Positions 8,470-17,598 are shown, numbered from the stretch's first letter. The stretch: 64,000 bases of DNA from Cupriavidus sp. WKF15 (GCF_029278605.1 NZ_CP119573.1:930001-994000); one strand, 5' to 3'. Notes: a model not told the origin generated them from the letters alone. Translations and numbers: made by a program.

Positions 8470-9512
8470 GCCGGGCCTGCGCTTGCGCCATGTGGCGCGC
8501 GCCACAGTGCCAGGGCTTCCAGGCAGGCGCGGCGATGGCCCGCGCCGTGTCCGGGCCGGATGTCCACGCCGGGCAGGCGCAGGCCGACTTCCGTTTCATC
8601 GCTTGCCGCGAGCAGCCAGGCACATAGCCGGGACAGCCGGGCCTCGGCCGGCATGCCCGGTGGCAGGGCGCGCCAGTCCAACCAGCGTGTCGGCCGCGCC
8701 GGTGAATCTCCCGCGCGGCTCATCCAGCGGCCGGTGCGCGCACTGTGCTTCCAGGCAATGCGGTGCAGCGGGTCGCCGCAGCGGTACTTGCGAAGCTGGT
8801 CGATGCCTTCGTCAGTGACGTGGCCGCTGGTATTGCCGTCTTCGCCAGGGTCCAGGGCTGCCATCGGGGGCAGCGGCGGTGCGGCGGACTCTGGCGCCGG
8901 GAAGACCAGCACAGACAGGCCCAGTTCTGCATAGCCCCAGACCCGCAGCAGCCCGAACGGAAAGCGGCTGGAGAGCGTGATGCGTGGCAGGCGCAGCCAG
9001 CCGCGCTGCACGGCCGGTACGAGCAACGTCAGGGTGCCGTCGCTGGCGGCGTCCAGCGTGATACCGGGGGCCGCGACCCCGGGCATGGCCACTACGCTGG
9101 CTTCAATGCCGATGCGGGCCTGCGCGTCAGCGTTCGACAAGCGCAGCGTGAAGGCCGCGTCCTGCCCGGCGAAGGCCTCTTGCGCGGGAGCATTGGGATC
9201 GGCGGTGACGGACAGGTCGAGCAGGTTCCGATACGCCGTCCACATGCACGCCATGCCGATGCCTGCCAGCAGGAACGTCAGCCCGAAGCCGAGGCTGAGG
9301 TTGTAGTTCAGCGAGGTCAGCAGCATCGCCAGCAGCAGTACCGCGAAACTGAGGCCGCTTCGGGTGGGCAAGATGTAGAGGCGCCGGCGGTCCAGCCGCA
9401 CCTCGCGTTGCTCGGGCACGCGCGGGGGCCGGAACCAGCGGCGCCGATACGGCCCGGCGCCGGCCTGCGGCAGCGCGGCATGGCGGGCTGCCGCGGACAA
9501 ATCGCGCGGCAT
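8466..9512 (-). CDS. DUF58-domain membrane protein
   Basis: This 348-residue protein has two close membrane segments (about residues 50-95, a hydrophobic hairpin) and a C-terminal DUF58 domain with the signature RKYRCGDPLHRIAWKHSAR. DUF58 proteins are related to von Willebrand A domains and act with MoxR ATPases. The ATG at 9512 lies 5 bp after the moxR stop. Its own stop overlaps the transglutaminase start, so it is the middle gene of a tight operon. Its job is probably to assemble or regulate an envelope protein complex with MoxR, but the client is unknown. Confidence 0.9.
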   Translation of the reverse strand: MPRDLSAAARHAALPQAGAGPYRRRWFRPPRVPEQREVRLDRRRLYILPTRSGLSFAVLLLAMLLTSLNYNLSLGFGLTFLLAGIGMACMWTAYRNLLDLSVTADPNAPAQEAFAGQDAAFTLRLSNADAQARIGIEASVVAMPGVAAPGITLDAASDGTLTLLVPAVQRGWLRLPRITLSSRFPFGLLRVWGYAELGLSVLVFPAPESAAPPLPPMAALDPGEDGNTSGHVTDEGIDQLRKYRCGDPLHRIAWKHSARTGRWMSRAGDSPARPTRWLDWRALPPGMPAEARLSRLCAWLLAASDETEVGLRLPGVDIRPGHGAGHRRACLEALALWRAPHGASAGPA

Positions 9513-9517
9513 GGCCG

Positions 9518-10435
9518 TCAGGGAATGGGCACACTGGCCAGCAACGCGGCCAGGCTGTCTGTGCCGGCTCGCGCGCCGACGGGCGCCAGGCGGTGCGCCG
9601 CCACGGCGGTGAAGACCGCCTGCACATCTTCGGGCAGCACCATTTCGCGTTGCTCCAGCAGCGCCCATGCCCGCGCGCAGGCCAGCACCGCCAGGCCCGC
9701 GCGCGGCGACAGCCCAGCCGCAAAGGCGCTGCTTGCGCGCGTGGCCTGGACCAGCGCCAGCACGTAATCGACCAGCGCGGGGCTGGCATAGACCTGTGCC
9801 GCGGCATCCTGGAATGCCAGCACCTGCGCGGCGTCCATGACCGGCTCGTCCTGCGGCGGCGCGGAGCCGCCCAGGTACAGCACGCGTTCGAACGCGGGGT
9901 CGGGATAGCCCAGCGACAGCCGCATGGTGAAGCGGTCCAGTTGCGACTCGGGCAGCGCGTGCGTGCCGAGCTGTTCGAGCGGGTTCTGCGTGGCGATCAC
10001 GAAGAATGGCGATGGCAGTGCGTGGGTGGCGCCGTCATACGTGACCTGGCCTTCGGCCATGGCTTCGAGCAACGCACTCTGGGTCTTGGGCGGGGCACGG
10101 TTGATCTCGTCGGCCAGCACCACCTGCGCGAAGACCGGCCCGCGATGGAAGCGGAACTCGCCCGAGTCGCGCACGAACACCGAAACGCCGATCAGGTCGG
10201 CGGGCAGCAGGTCGCTCGTGAACTGGACACGCTGGTACTGAAGCCCCAGCGTGCGGGCCAGCGCGTGCGCCAGCGTGGTCTTGCCGACGCCGGGCAGGTC
10301 TTCCAGCAGCAGGTGGCCGCGCGCCAGCATGCACGCGAGTGCCAGGCGAATCTGGCGCGGCTTGCCAAGCACGATGCGGCCAAGCCGGGTCTGGGCTTCG
10401 GTGAGCGTAGCGACGATCCGGGGGCGAGCAGTCAC
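9518..10435 (-). CDS. MoxR-family AAA+ ATPase
   Basis: This 305-residue AAA+ protein carries Walker A (GVGKTT) near residue 47, Walker B (VVLADEINRAPPK), and sensor ATQNPLEQLGT, all typical of MoxR chaperone-like ATPases. I place the start at the GTG (10435, VTARPRIVATL), which gives the normal family length. An in-frame ATG far upstream would add about 79 low-complexity residues that do not look native. First gene of the MoxR-DUF58-TgpA operon. The promoter should lie in 10436-10625, shared with the divergent PhyH gene. Confidence 0.9.
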   Translation of the reverse strand: MTARPRIVATLTEAQTRLGRIVLGKPRQIRLALACMLARGHLLLEDLPGVGKTTLAHALARTLGLQYQRVQFTSDLLPADLIGVSVFVRDSGEFRFHRGPVFAQVVLADEINRAPPKTQSALLEAMAEGQVTYDGATHALPSPFFVIATQNPLEQLGTHALPESQLDRFTMRLSLGYPDPAFERVLYLGGSAPPQDEPVMDAAQVLAFQDAAAQVYASPALVDYVLALVQATRASSAFAAGLSPRAGLAVLACARAWALLEQREMVLPEDVQAVFTAVAAHRLAPVGARAGTDSLAALLASVPIP

Positions 10436-10625
10436 GTTGGCCTCGGGCTGGGAGACAGGGGAATTCGCGCATTGTAGCGGCGTGCGTCTTGCACGGCACA
10501 GTCTGTTTCCGCACGAAGACGGCCGATGTAGGGCCGCATGCGCCCGCCAGGCCGGGCGAGGTCCGCCGGGTTCTGGCATCATCATCGTATTGGCTGTGCC
10601 TTGGCCTGAATCTCCCTCTGCCGCG

Positions 10626-11438
10626 ATGACCTCCCCGCTGGACGCTGTCTCCCTCCCGCCTGCCACTTCCACCGAACCCGATCCCGCCGCGCTGCAGCGC
10701 CTGGCCGAGGCGTTTCACAAGGATGGTTTCATCGTCCTGCGGGGCTTTGCCCCCGAGCAGGCCTGCGCCGCGCTTGAGGCGGTGACGCGCACCCACCTGG
10801 CCGCGGTCATCCCGCCCGTCGAGTTCGAGGCCGACCTCGGCTACCCGGGGGCGCCGGCCAATCGCGATGCCGCAGGTGGCGGTACCGTCAGGCGCCTGCG
10901 GCAGGCTTACGGACGCGACCAGGTGTTTCGCGATTGGGCGACCGACCCGCGCCTGACCGCCGTGGTGCAGGCCCTTCTCGGCGAACCCGCGCGCATCACG
11001 CTGGCGCATCACAACTGCGTGATGACCAAGCATCCGCACTACGGCAGCCAGACCGGCTGGCACCGCGATACGCGCTACTGGTCGTTTATCAGCCCGGAGC
11101 TGGTGACGGTGTGGCTGGCGCTGGGCGACGAGGACGAGAGCAACGGCGTCCTGCGCGTCATCCCCGGCTCGCACCGGGCGGTGCTGGAGCCTGGCCAGCT
11201 CGACCCGGCCGAGTTCCTGATCGAAGCCCACCCGGCCAGCCAGCCCCTGTTGCAGGGCGCCGCATCGCTGGCGCTGCATCGCGGCGACGTGCTGTTCTTC
11301 GACAGCCGGCTGTTCCATGCCGCGGGCCGGAACAGTTCGAATGCGGTGAAGCTGTCGGTGGCGTTCGCCTACTTTGGCGCGAGCAACCGCCCGGTGGAGG
11401 GCACGCGCTCGGCGGAGTTCGGCAGCGTCGAACTGTAG
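10626..11438 (+). CDS. Phytanoyl-CoA dioxygenase (PhyH) family oxygenase
   Basis: This 270-residue Fe(II)/2-oxoglutarate-dependent oxygenase has its iron triad visible as H146-x-D148 (GWHRDTRYW) and H231 (SRLFHAAGRN). The VIPGSHR segment is also typical of the PhyH family, and the 2-oxoglutarate-binding Arg is expected near the C-terminal strand. The ATG at 10626 (MTSPLDAV) is chosen because the coding-like character starts there. It is divergent from the moxR operon and convergent with the IclR gene. The substrate is not indicated by the neighbourhood. Confidence 0.88.
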   Translation: MTSPLDAVSLPPATSTEPDPAALQRLAEAFHKDGFIVLRGFAPEQACAALEAVTRTHLAAVIPPVEFEADLGYPGAPANRDAAGGGTVRRLRQAYGRDQVFRDWATDPRLTAVVQALLGEPARITLAHHNCVMTKHPHYGSQTGWHRDTRYWSFISPELVTVWLALGDEDESNGVLRVIPGSHRAVLEPGQLDPAEFLIEAHPASQPLLQGAASLALHRGDVLFFDSRLFHAAGRNSSNAVKLSVAFAYFGASNRPVEGTRSAEFGSVEL

Positions 11439-11477
11439 CGACAGCGCTAGCGGCCCCGGCGCAGGGGGCTGTGCCGC

Positions 11478-12308
11478 TCAGGTGCGCAGGCCGACCAGTC
11501 CGGAGATCTTGCCGGCCGCTTCGAGCAGCGAGGGCAGGAAGCGCTCGAGCATTTCCGCGGCGCTGGTGCGGTTGGCCTGCCCGCTGATATTGAGGGCGGC
11601 AATGGTATGGCCGGCTCGGTTGCGGATAGGCGCGGCCAGCGACACCAGTCCCTCTTCCAGTTCCTGATCGTTCAGCGCCCAGCCGCGCGTGCGGATTTCG
11701 GCGATGACGCCCTTGAGCGCGTCCGGATCGATGATGGTGCGGCTCGTGCGTGCGCGCAGGTCGGTATTGCGCAGCACGCGGTCCAGCTCGTCATCGGCCA
11801 GGCCGGCCAGCAGCACGCGTCCCATCGACGAGCAGTAGGCCGGCAGGCGGCTGCCGATCGACAGGTTGATGGTCATGATCTTGCGCGCCGGCACTCGCAG
11901 CACGTAGACGATCTCGGTGCCATCGAGCACGGAAATCGAGCAGCTTTCGTGGACCTGCTGCGAGAGCGCCTCCATGATCGGCTCGGCCAGGTTCCAGAAT
12001 GGCATCGAGGTCAGGTAGGCGAAGCCGAGATCCAGGATCTTGGGCGTCAGGCGGAACAGCCGGCCCTCTGCCTGGACATAGCCCAGGCCCACCAGCGTCA
12101 GCAGGATGCGGCGCGCGCCGGCGCGCGTCAGGCCGCTGGCCTGGGCGATTTCCGTCAGGGTCTGTGCCGGGTGTTCGGCGTTGAAGGCGCGGATCACGGA
12201 CAGCCCGCGTGCAAAGGACTGCACATAGCTGTCGCTGGGCTTTTCAGGTGTGGCGGCGGAAGTGGCGGCGGTTTCCGCGGCGGGTCTGGGGTCGGCGGGA
12301 CTGGCCAT
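11478..12308 (-). CDS. IclR-family transcriptional regulator (PcaR/PobR-like)
   Basis: This 276-residue regulator has an N-terminal winged HTH (residues about 35-95, with TLTEIAQASGLTRAGARRIL) and a C-terminal IclR effector domain (about 110-270, with GSRLPAYCSSMGRVLLAGL). The sequence style resembles the PcaR/PcaU/PobR branch that controls protocatechuate and hydroxybenzoate degradation. The pcaIJF genes 16 kb away could be a target, but this is only a suggestion. The start at 12308 gives a Pro/Ala-rich, probably disordered first 27 residues. It sits downstream of an MFS gene in the same direction. Confidence 0.88.
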   Translation of the reverse strand: MASPADPRPAAETAATSAATPEKPSDSYVQSFARGLSVIRAFNAEHPAQTLTEIAQASGLTRAGARRILLTLVGLGYVQAEGRLFRLTPKILDLGFAYLTSMPFWNLAEPIMEALSQQVHESCSISVLDGTEIVYVLRVPARKIMTINLSIGSRLPAYCSSMGRVLLAGLADDELDRVLRNTDLRARTSRTIIDPDALKGVIAEIRTRGWALNDQELEEGLVSLAAPIRNRAGHTIAALNISGQANRTSAAEMLERFLPSLLEAAGKISGLVGLRT

Positions 12309-12406
12309 CTGTCTGGCACCGGCACGGTCGCCGGAAGTGGCACGCAAAGGCCGAAAGGGTAGAGGAAATACGCCGACTGCGCCAGTGCAGGCCGAAGCAC
12401 GTGCTG

Positions 12407-12431
12407 GCGGCGCCCGCTTGGGGCGCCGCCG
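12407..12431 (-). terminator. GC-rich hairpin after the MFS gene
   Basis: GGCGGCGCCC and GGGCGCCGCC form a perfect 10-bp stem with a 4-nt loop, about 40 nt past the stop of the MFS gene at 12469. No T-run follows, so it is at best a weak or Rho-assisted terminator or an mRNA 3' stabiliser. Confidence 0.45.
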
Positions 12432-12468
12432 CCATGCTGTCTCCTGCACCGCGATGCGGTTGGGCGTC

Positions 12469-14067
12469 TTAGCGGAAGCTCTTCTGCAAAAGGACGAAGA
12501 CGGCCATGGCCACGCACAGCGCCGCGAACCCGTGAAGCATGTCAATGCCGGCCAGCAGCGTTGCCTGCCGGTCGATTTCGAGCGAGATCCTGGCCAGGCT
12601 GGACGCGGACAGCGCGTCCGGCATCTGCAGCGCCGGAGTGAAGCGCGTGACGTGCTCGACCAGGTGGGTGCGGTGCGCGGCCAGGCCGTCCTGCATGAAG
12701 ACGCTGGCCAGGCCCGTGCCGGAGGCCGAGGCGATCTGCTTGCAGACGTTCTTGAACTGGTATGCGTGGGAGAAGTCCTCGACCGGCAGGTCGAGATAGG
12801 TCATCGACGCGACCTGCACCATCAGCAGCACCGGCGTCAGGCCTTCGAGCAGTACCACAGGCACCAGCGCGTAGTCGGGCGCGCCGGGCATCAAGGTGTA
12901 GGACAGCAGCATGGCCGCGCACGCATAGACGACAAAGCCAATGGCGATCACGCGGCGCTTGCGGAAGACCAGCGCCATGCCGAGCGTGATCATCACCGCG
13001 CCGATGGTCGAGACTGTGCCGCTCGTCGAGAGCAGCATGCAAGTGGTGCGGAAGGTCAGGCCCAGGCCGCTTTGCGTGAGCGTCGGCAGCAGGAACGCCC
13101 AGGCGGACGAGAGCAGGTAGTACAGCGTGTAGAAGCCCAGCCCATACAGGTACTGGCGCCCGGCCAGGCGCGAGAAGTCGATCCACGGGTCCGGATGCCG
13201 GTACAGGCGCCAGCCGCTGAACGCAAACAGGCCCACGCCGAGCAGCGCGGCCAGCGGCATCTGGGGCGAACTGAAGAAGCGTGTGTAGCGCATTTCCTGC
13301 AGCGTGTGCAGGAACACCAGCGCCCCGAGCGCCGCCGCGATGGCCGCCGGCCAGTCCAGCGTCGACACGGGCGGATGCGGATCGCGCGGTGCGCGCGTGG
13401 GGTAGGTGGCGATCACCGACAGCAGCACCGGCAGCGAGATCCCGGCCTGGAACAGGAAGACCGCGCGCCAGCCGATGTCGTCAAGGAAGATGCTGGTCAG
13501 CCAGGGCGTGATGGCCAGCATTGCAAACGCGCCGCCGCCAAAGCGCAGCATCAGCGGTGCGCGCTCGGCCGGCGTGGACACCAGTTGCACCAGGATGCGC
13601 GAGGCCGCAAACAAGCCGCCCGCGCCGAGCCCCTGCACTGCCTTGCCGGCAATCAGCCCGCCCGGGCTGGCGGCCTCGGCGCACAGCAGCGAGCCAGCGA
13701 TGAAGACCAGCAGTGACGCAATGGTGAAGCGCTTGTACGTGGTGCGGCGCGCGATCTGGTCGAGCACCATGTTCATCAGCACCGCGGTGGCGGCATAGGC
13801 CGAGACCGCGTACAGGTAGTCTTCGGGCGCGGCGCCCACGCCCCCCTGGATGTGCTGGCTGGCCACGCCCATCATCAGCGTCGAGGAGAAGTCGATGCCG
13901 GTGACCAGCCCGAGCGTCAGCCCGAACAGAGACAGGCGCCAGTGGCCCATCTCGGGGTGGCTGGCGATCTGCATGAGGGGTCGTTGGGGGGCGGCGGCAG
14001 CCATGGTGACCTGGCCTTTGGCGTCAGGAACGCCGAAAACTGCGGGGACAGACGTTTGTGGTTGCAT
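12469..14067 (-). CDS. MFS transporter, DHA2-like
   Basis: This inner-membrane transporter of up to 532 residues has about 14 hydrophobic helices. LIAGKAVQGLGAGGLFAASR is the conserved helix-5 region of the family. Overall it resembles the MFS protein at 4301-5884 in size and arrangement (for instance an HIQGG / HIMGG motif in the first loop), so the two may be distant paralogues. The start may instead be the ATG at 14004 (MAAAAPQRP), which has an AGG-rich leader. It is divergent from a LysR gene, a classic regulator-target arrangement, so LysR probably controls it. Substrate unknown. Confidence 0.9.
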   Translation of the reverse strand: MQPQTSVPAVFGVPDAKGQVTMAAAAPQRPLMQIASHPEMGHWRLSLFGLTLGLVTGIDFSSTLMMGVASQHIQGGVGAAPEDYLYAVSAYAATAVLMNMVLDQIARRTTYKRFTIASLLVFIAGSLLCAEAASPGGLIAGKAVQGLGAGGLFAASRILVQLVSTPAERAPLMLRFGGGAFAMLAITPWLTSIFLDDIGWRAVFLFQAGISLPVLLSVIATYPTRAPRDPHPPVSTLDWPAAIAAALGALVFLHTLQEMRYTRFFSSPQMPLAALLGVGLFAFSGWRLYRHPDPWIDFSRLAGRQYLYGLGFYTLYYLLSSAWAFLLPTLTQSGLGLTFRTTCMLLSTSGTVSTIGAVMITLGMALVFRKRRVIAIGFVVYACAAMLLSYTLMPGAPDYALVPVVLLEGLTPVLLMVQVASMTYLDLPVEDFSHAYQFKNVCKQIASASGTGLASVFMQDGLAAHRTHLVEHVTRFTPALQMPDALSASSLARISLEIDRQATLLAGIDMLHGFAALCVAMAVFVLLQKSFR

Positions 14068-14127
14068 CGCTAAAGCATAATGTCGCCTGCTGTCCAGAAC
14101 TACAGCTTGTCAGGGAAACATTGTCCG

Positions 14128-15060
14128 GTGAACGAAACAATTCAGTGGAATGATTGGGAAGCGTTCTGCTGCGTGGTCGAGCAGGGCACATTTACGGCCG
14201 CGGCGGAGCAGCTCGATTGCCCGAAGTCGCGCGTGTCGGCGGCCGTGGCGCGTCTGGAGACCGCGATCGGCGCCAAGCTGCTGGAGCGCACCACGCGCCG
14301 CATGCGGCTGACCGACGCGGGCAGTGCGGTGTACCGCGACGTGGCGCCGCTGTTCGCGCGGCTGCGCGAGATCCGCCAGGAAACGCTCGCGCGCGAAGAG
14401 CGCGTGCAGGGCGTGCTGCGCATTGCCACGCCGTATGAGTTCGGCGCCCAGCAGCTGGGCGGCATCATCTGCCGCACGCTGGCGGCACATCCGGCGCTGG
14501 ATGTCTCCGTGGAAATCACGCAAGGACTGGTCGATCCGATCCGCGACGGGTTTGACGTGGCGTTCGTGATCGTCGACGCCGACCTGCCCGACTCCGGCAC
14601 GGTGGCGCGCCGCATCTACCACGTGGAGCGGGGGCTTTTCGCGGCGCCCGCGCTGGCGGCCAGCCTGCCGCCGCTCATGCGCCCCGAAGACCTGGCCAAT
14701 CTGCCGACGCTGACCACGCCGGGCGATACGGTATGGGAATTCCAGCGCGACGAGGAGTGCATCACGGTGCCGATCCGGCCGCGCATGCAGACCTTCAACG
14801 CGGAACTGCGGCTGCAGGGCGCGCTGGCGGGCCTGGGCATTGCCAAGTTGTCGGTGAACTATTGCGAGGCGGAAATGGCGCAGGGCAGGCTGGTGCGCGT
14901 GCTGCCCGAATTCCCGCTGCCGCCGCTGAGGGCGTTTGCGTTGCTGCCAGACCGGCGTTTGCAGCCGCGCAAGGTGCGGGCATTCATGGAGGCGATCGAG
15001 TCGATGCTGGAGCCCGAATTCGACCAGGACCCGGAGGAAGGTGCCAGCCCGGCGTTCTGA
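14128..15060 (+). CDS. LysR-family transcriptional regulator
   Basis: This 310-residue LysR regulator has an N-terminal winged HTH (residues 6-65, with FTAAAEQLDCPKSRVSAAVA) and a type-2 periplasmic-binding-like effector domain (about 90-295). The GTG at 14128 (VNETIQWNDWEAF) gives the usual family N-terminus. An ATG at 14080 would add 16 residues and leave only 12 bp to the divergent transporter gene, too little for promoters. It most likely regulates the divergent MFS gene. Effector unknown. Confidence 0.9.
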   Translation: MNETIQWNDWEAFCCVVEQGTFTAAAEQLDCPKSRVSAAVARLETAIGAKLLERTTRRMRLTDAGSAVYRDVAPLFARLREIRQETLAREERVQGVLRIATPYEFGAQQLGGIICRTLAAHPALDVSVEITQGLVDPIRDGFDVAFVIVDADLPDSGTVARRIYHVERGLFAAPALAASLPPLMRPEDLANLPTLTTPGDTVWEFQRDEECITVPIRPRMQTFNAELRLQGALAGLGIAKLSVNYCEAEMAQGRLVRVLPEFPLPPLRAFALLPDRRLQPRKVRAFMEAIESMLEPEFDQDPEEGASPAF

Positions 15061-15102
15061 CCGGGCCGGAGATGCGGGGGGCTTTTAGTTCAGCAAAGGG
15101 GC

Positions 15103-15426
15103 TCAGGCGCCTTCGGTGAAGGCATCACGGGCTTCGGTGACGGAGCGGGCGCCGTCCGTGTACGGGTCGCGCTTGCCGAGGTTGGCGCCGTCAGTGAACG
15201 GATCCACCTTGCCCAGCTTCGCGCCGTCGGTGTACGGGTCCACCTTGCCGAGCTTGGCGCCGTCCAGGTACGGGTCGACCTTGCCCATGCGGGCGATGCT
15301 GCCATCCAGGCGGGCCAGGTCCGAAACCGGCGCGGCAGCGTGGGCGCCGGAAGCGGCGGCCAGCGTCAGGCCGAGCGCGCAAAGAACGGATGTGGCAAGG
15401 TTGCGGCGTTGTGCAAGGGTCTTCAT
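15103..15426 (-). CDS. Small exported protein with tandem 12-residue repeats
   Basis: This 107-residue protein does not belong to any family I recognise. A Sec signal peptide (residues 1-30: basic MKTLAQRR, hydrophobic core, SGAHAA cleavage region) precedes about 76 mature residues. Most of these are four tandem 12-mers of the form GKVDPYTDGAKL (variants GKVDPYLDGAKL, GKVDPFTDGANL, GKRDPYTDGARS) plus a last partial copy DAFTEGA. The repeats are also visible as 36-bp DNA repeats. AAGGACA precedes the ATG at 15426. It is probably periplasmic. The D-x-x-x-D-G spacing hints at metal binding, but this is speculative. Confidence 0.85.
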   Translation of the reverse strand: MKTLAQRRNLATSVLCALGLTLAAASGAHAAAPVSDLARLDGSIARMGKVDPYLDGAKLGKVDPYTDGAKLGKVDPFTDGANLGKRDPYTDGARSVTEARDAFTEGA

Positions 15427-15524
15427 GATCGTGTCCTTCTTTGTCAGGGTTTGTGGCGTCAGCCACCTTGACCTGTAATGTAGGACTTCGAAGCACTCGG
15501 AAAAAGGGTCAATCCTCGACACAC

Positions 15525-15542
15525 TGTCCAGTGCGCTGGACA
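15525..15542. promoter_or_regulatory. Inverted repeat upstream of the repeat-protein gene
   Basis: TGTCCAG-TGCG-CTGGACA is a perfect 7-4-7 inverted repeat, about 100 bp upstream of the repeat-protein start and 50 bp downstream of the yggT stop. It could be an operator for the former or a hairpin ending the latter. There is no T-run. Confidence 0.4.
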
Positions 15543-15591
15543 ATGTCATGGGGGCGTCATCGGGGTGGATCCATGGACCCGCGTGCTTGCA

Positions 15592-16155
15592 TCAGTAGTG
15601 CATGCCGAACACGCCCACGCTCAGCCTGGCAATGATCATCAGCAGGATCTGCGCGATCACGAACAGCACCAGCGGCGATATGTCGAACCCGCCCAGGCGC
15701 GGTATCACCCGCTGGATCGGGCGCAACAGCGGGGCCGTGAGGTGGTTGATGGCGGGCGTGACGGGCGAATGCGGGTTCACCCACGACAGGATCGCCATCA
15801 GCAGCGTTACCCACATCACCAGGCTGATGCCCCACTTGAGTACATAGAGGACGGCGGCCAGCAGCAGCATGGGCAGGAATGCAAGCAGTTCGCCGCCCGT
15901 GAGCGCCGCCACCAGCAGCAGAAACGCCAACGCGGTCAGCCAGGCGCCGATCACCGTGGCCCAGTCGATGCCGCCAAGCCCGGGAATGACCCGGCGCAAT
16001 GGCCGCACCAGCCAGTCGGTGACCTGGAATACCCCCTGCGACACCGGGTTGCGCGTAGGCAGGCGGGTGATCTGCATCCACACGCGCAGCAGCAAGGCCA
16101 TGCCGAACAGGGTAAAGACGGTATCGAGCAAGAAGAGGGCGATTTCCGTGAACAT
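15592..16155 (-). CDS. YggT-family integral membrane protein
   Basis: This 187-residue protein is built of two copies of the YggT (Ycf19-like) unit, each with two membrane helices. The duplicated family motif appears as RPLRRVIPGLGGIDW (about 52-66) and RPIQRVIPRLGGFDIS (about 142-157). YggT proteins are widespread inner-membrane proteins, linked in some bacteria to osmotic stress or cell-division loci. The mechanism is unclear. No proC or yggS neighbour is present here. The start at 16155 gives the typical hydrophobic N-terminus. Confidence 0.9.
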   Translation of the reverse strand: MFTEIALFLLDTVFTLFGMALLLRVWMQITRLPTRNPVSQGVFQVTDWLVRPLRRVIPGLGGIDWATVIGAWLTALAFLLLVAALTGGELLAFLPMLLLAAVLYVLKWGISLVMWVTLLMAILSWVNPHSPVTPAINHLTAPLLRPIQRVIPRLGGFDISPLVLFVIAQILLMIIARLSVGVFGMHY

Positions 16156-16341
16156 CAGTCAGGTTTCCGTGGCGGTGGGAAAGGTGTCTGCAACCGCACA
16201 GATTCTGCCATAGCCGGATGCCGGGACGGCGCGGCTTCGCAAACCGCGCTGTGGCGGGACTGCCCCTATAATTGCGTCGGTCCGAATCCTGCCGACTGCC
16301 GTCCCCTGCGCGGACGCGCGGTTTTTCCGTCTTACCTGCCC

Positions 16342-16797
16342 ATGCCCAGCAAGTCCGCCTCCGCGAAACCATCGCCGCTCAGCAAGCCGGACTTCGAGGC
16401 GCTATCCGACTTCCGCTACCAGATCCGGCGCTTTCTCCGCTTTTCGGAAGACGCGGCACGCAATGAGGGCGTGACCGTGCAGCAGTACCTGTTGATGCTC
16501 CACATCCGCGGCTGCCCCGGCAAAGGCTGGGCGTCGATCGGCGAACTGGCCGAGCGGCTGCAGGCCAAGCAGCACGGGGTGGTCGCCCTGGTGAACCGCT
16601 GCGAGGCGGCCGGCCTGGTCAAGCGCAAGCTCAATAGTGAAGACCGCCGCGTGGTCGAGGTGCACCTGCTCGCCAAGGGCGAGCGCTGCCTGAACCGGCT
16701 GGCCATGCTGCACCGGACCGAACTGGAATCGTTGCGCGGGACCTTCCGTGTGGCGCGCATCACTGCCTTCAACGACGACGAAGCCGAGCGCGACTGA
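16342..16797 (+). CDS. MarR-family transcriptional regulator
   Basis: This 151-residue protein has a MarR winged-helix domain (about residues 25-125). The recognition region is ASIGELAERLQAKQHGVVAL and the wing NSEDRRVVEVHL. The ATG at 16342 (MPSKSASAKP) begins a short basic, Ser/Pro-rich leader. It is divergent from yggT, with 186 bp between the starts. Target genes are not apparent from the context, and no clear palindrome was found in the gap. Confidence 0.87.
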   Translation: MPSKSASAKPSPLSKPDFEALSDFRYQIRRFLRFSEDAARNEGVTVQQYLLMLHIRGCPGKGWASIGELAERLQAKQHGVVALVNRCEAAGLVKRKLNSEDRRVVEVHLLAKGERCLNRLAMLHRTELESLRGTFRVARITAFNDDEAERD

Positions 16798-16932
16798 GGC
16801 CACCACACCTTTGTCGGCAGCCACGTCGTTACAGCCGGTTACCAATCAAGATTCGTGGTGACACCCATCGGGGCTGCGCTGGCCCTAGAATCGCGCGCAT
16901 TCCCAACACGCGAATTCGCAGGAGCCGTTTAC

Positions 16933-17598
16933 ATGTCCATCCCCTTTCGTTCGGTTGTGCTTGCGGTGCTCGGTGCCGGCGCGCTGGCCGGTTGCGTGAC
17001 TGCGCCTTATGGCGGGTACGCAGGTGGCTATTCGGGCGGATACTCTGGCGGCTATGGTTCCTACAGTGGCAGCACTGCCGCCACCCAGGCGGGTTATCCG
17101 CAGTCGTCCTACCCGCAGGCCCCATATCCGCAGACCTCTTATCCCCAGCAGGGATATCCGCAGGCAAGCTATCCGCAGCAGCAGGGCTATCCGCAATCGG
17201 GCTACCAGCAGGGGTATCCGGCTGACAGCGGCTACGGCAACGGCGGCGCCGAGCAATATGGTGTCCGCTACGGCTGGGTGGAGAGCATCGAGGTCGTGCA
17301 GGGGCAAGCGCCCTCCACGAGCGGCGCCGGCGCGGTGGTCGGGGGCGTCGTGGGTGGTCTGCTGGGGCACCAGGTCGGTGGCGGGCGCGGCAACACCGTG
17401 GCCACCATCGGCGGCGCGGTCGTCGGCGCGCTGGCCGGCAATGAAGTGGAAAAGCGCGGCAGCGCCGTGGCGCCTGCCTATCGGGTGCGGGTCAGGACCA
17501 ATGACAATGGGTACCTGACGGTGACGCAGGCTAATCCTTATCAGCTTCGTAATGGGGATAGGGTGAAGGTGGAGAATGGGGTGGCGGTGCCTTATTGA
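16933..17598 (+). CDS. Outer-membrane lipoprotein with YPQ repeats and glycine zipper (17-kDa antigen type)
   Basis: This 221-residue lipoprotein has a signal peptide ending in the lipobox LAGC (Cys at about residue 20). A low-complexity stretch follows (about 25-105), first Gly/Tyr repeats (YSGGYSGGY), then many YPQ(S/A/T) units. A glycine-zipper 2TM domain (about 130-175, GGVVGGLLGHQVGGGRGN and GGAVVGALAGNEVEK) places it in the Rickettsia 17-kDa surface antigen family. The C-terminus is a small beta-like SH3-ish tail. The ATG at 16933 starts the signal peptide. It is likely a cell-envelope structural protein. Confidence 0.9.
   Translation: MSIPFRSVVLAVLGAGALAGCVTAPYGGYAGGYSGGYSGGYGSYSGSTAATQAGYPQSSYPQAPYPQTSYPQQGYPQASYPQQQGYPQSGYQQGYPADSGYGNGGAEQYGVRYGWVESIEVVQGQAPSTSGAGAVVGGVVGGLLGHQVGGGRGNTVATIGGAVVGALAGNEVEKRGSAVAPAYRVRVRTNDNGYLTVTQANPYQLRNGDRVKVENGVAVPY

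Noticed and set aside
12250..13716. 488-codon open frame antisense to the MFS gene
   Set aside because: Gln/Arg/His-rich low-complexity translation, no domain; the opposite strand encodes a clear 14-helix transporter.
15103..15426. Reading the 36-bp DNA repeats of the exported protein as a CRISPR or VNTR array
   Set aside because: The repeats keep one reading frame with a signal peptide and stop codon, and have no spacers.
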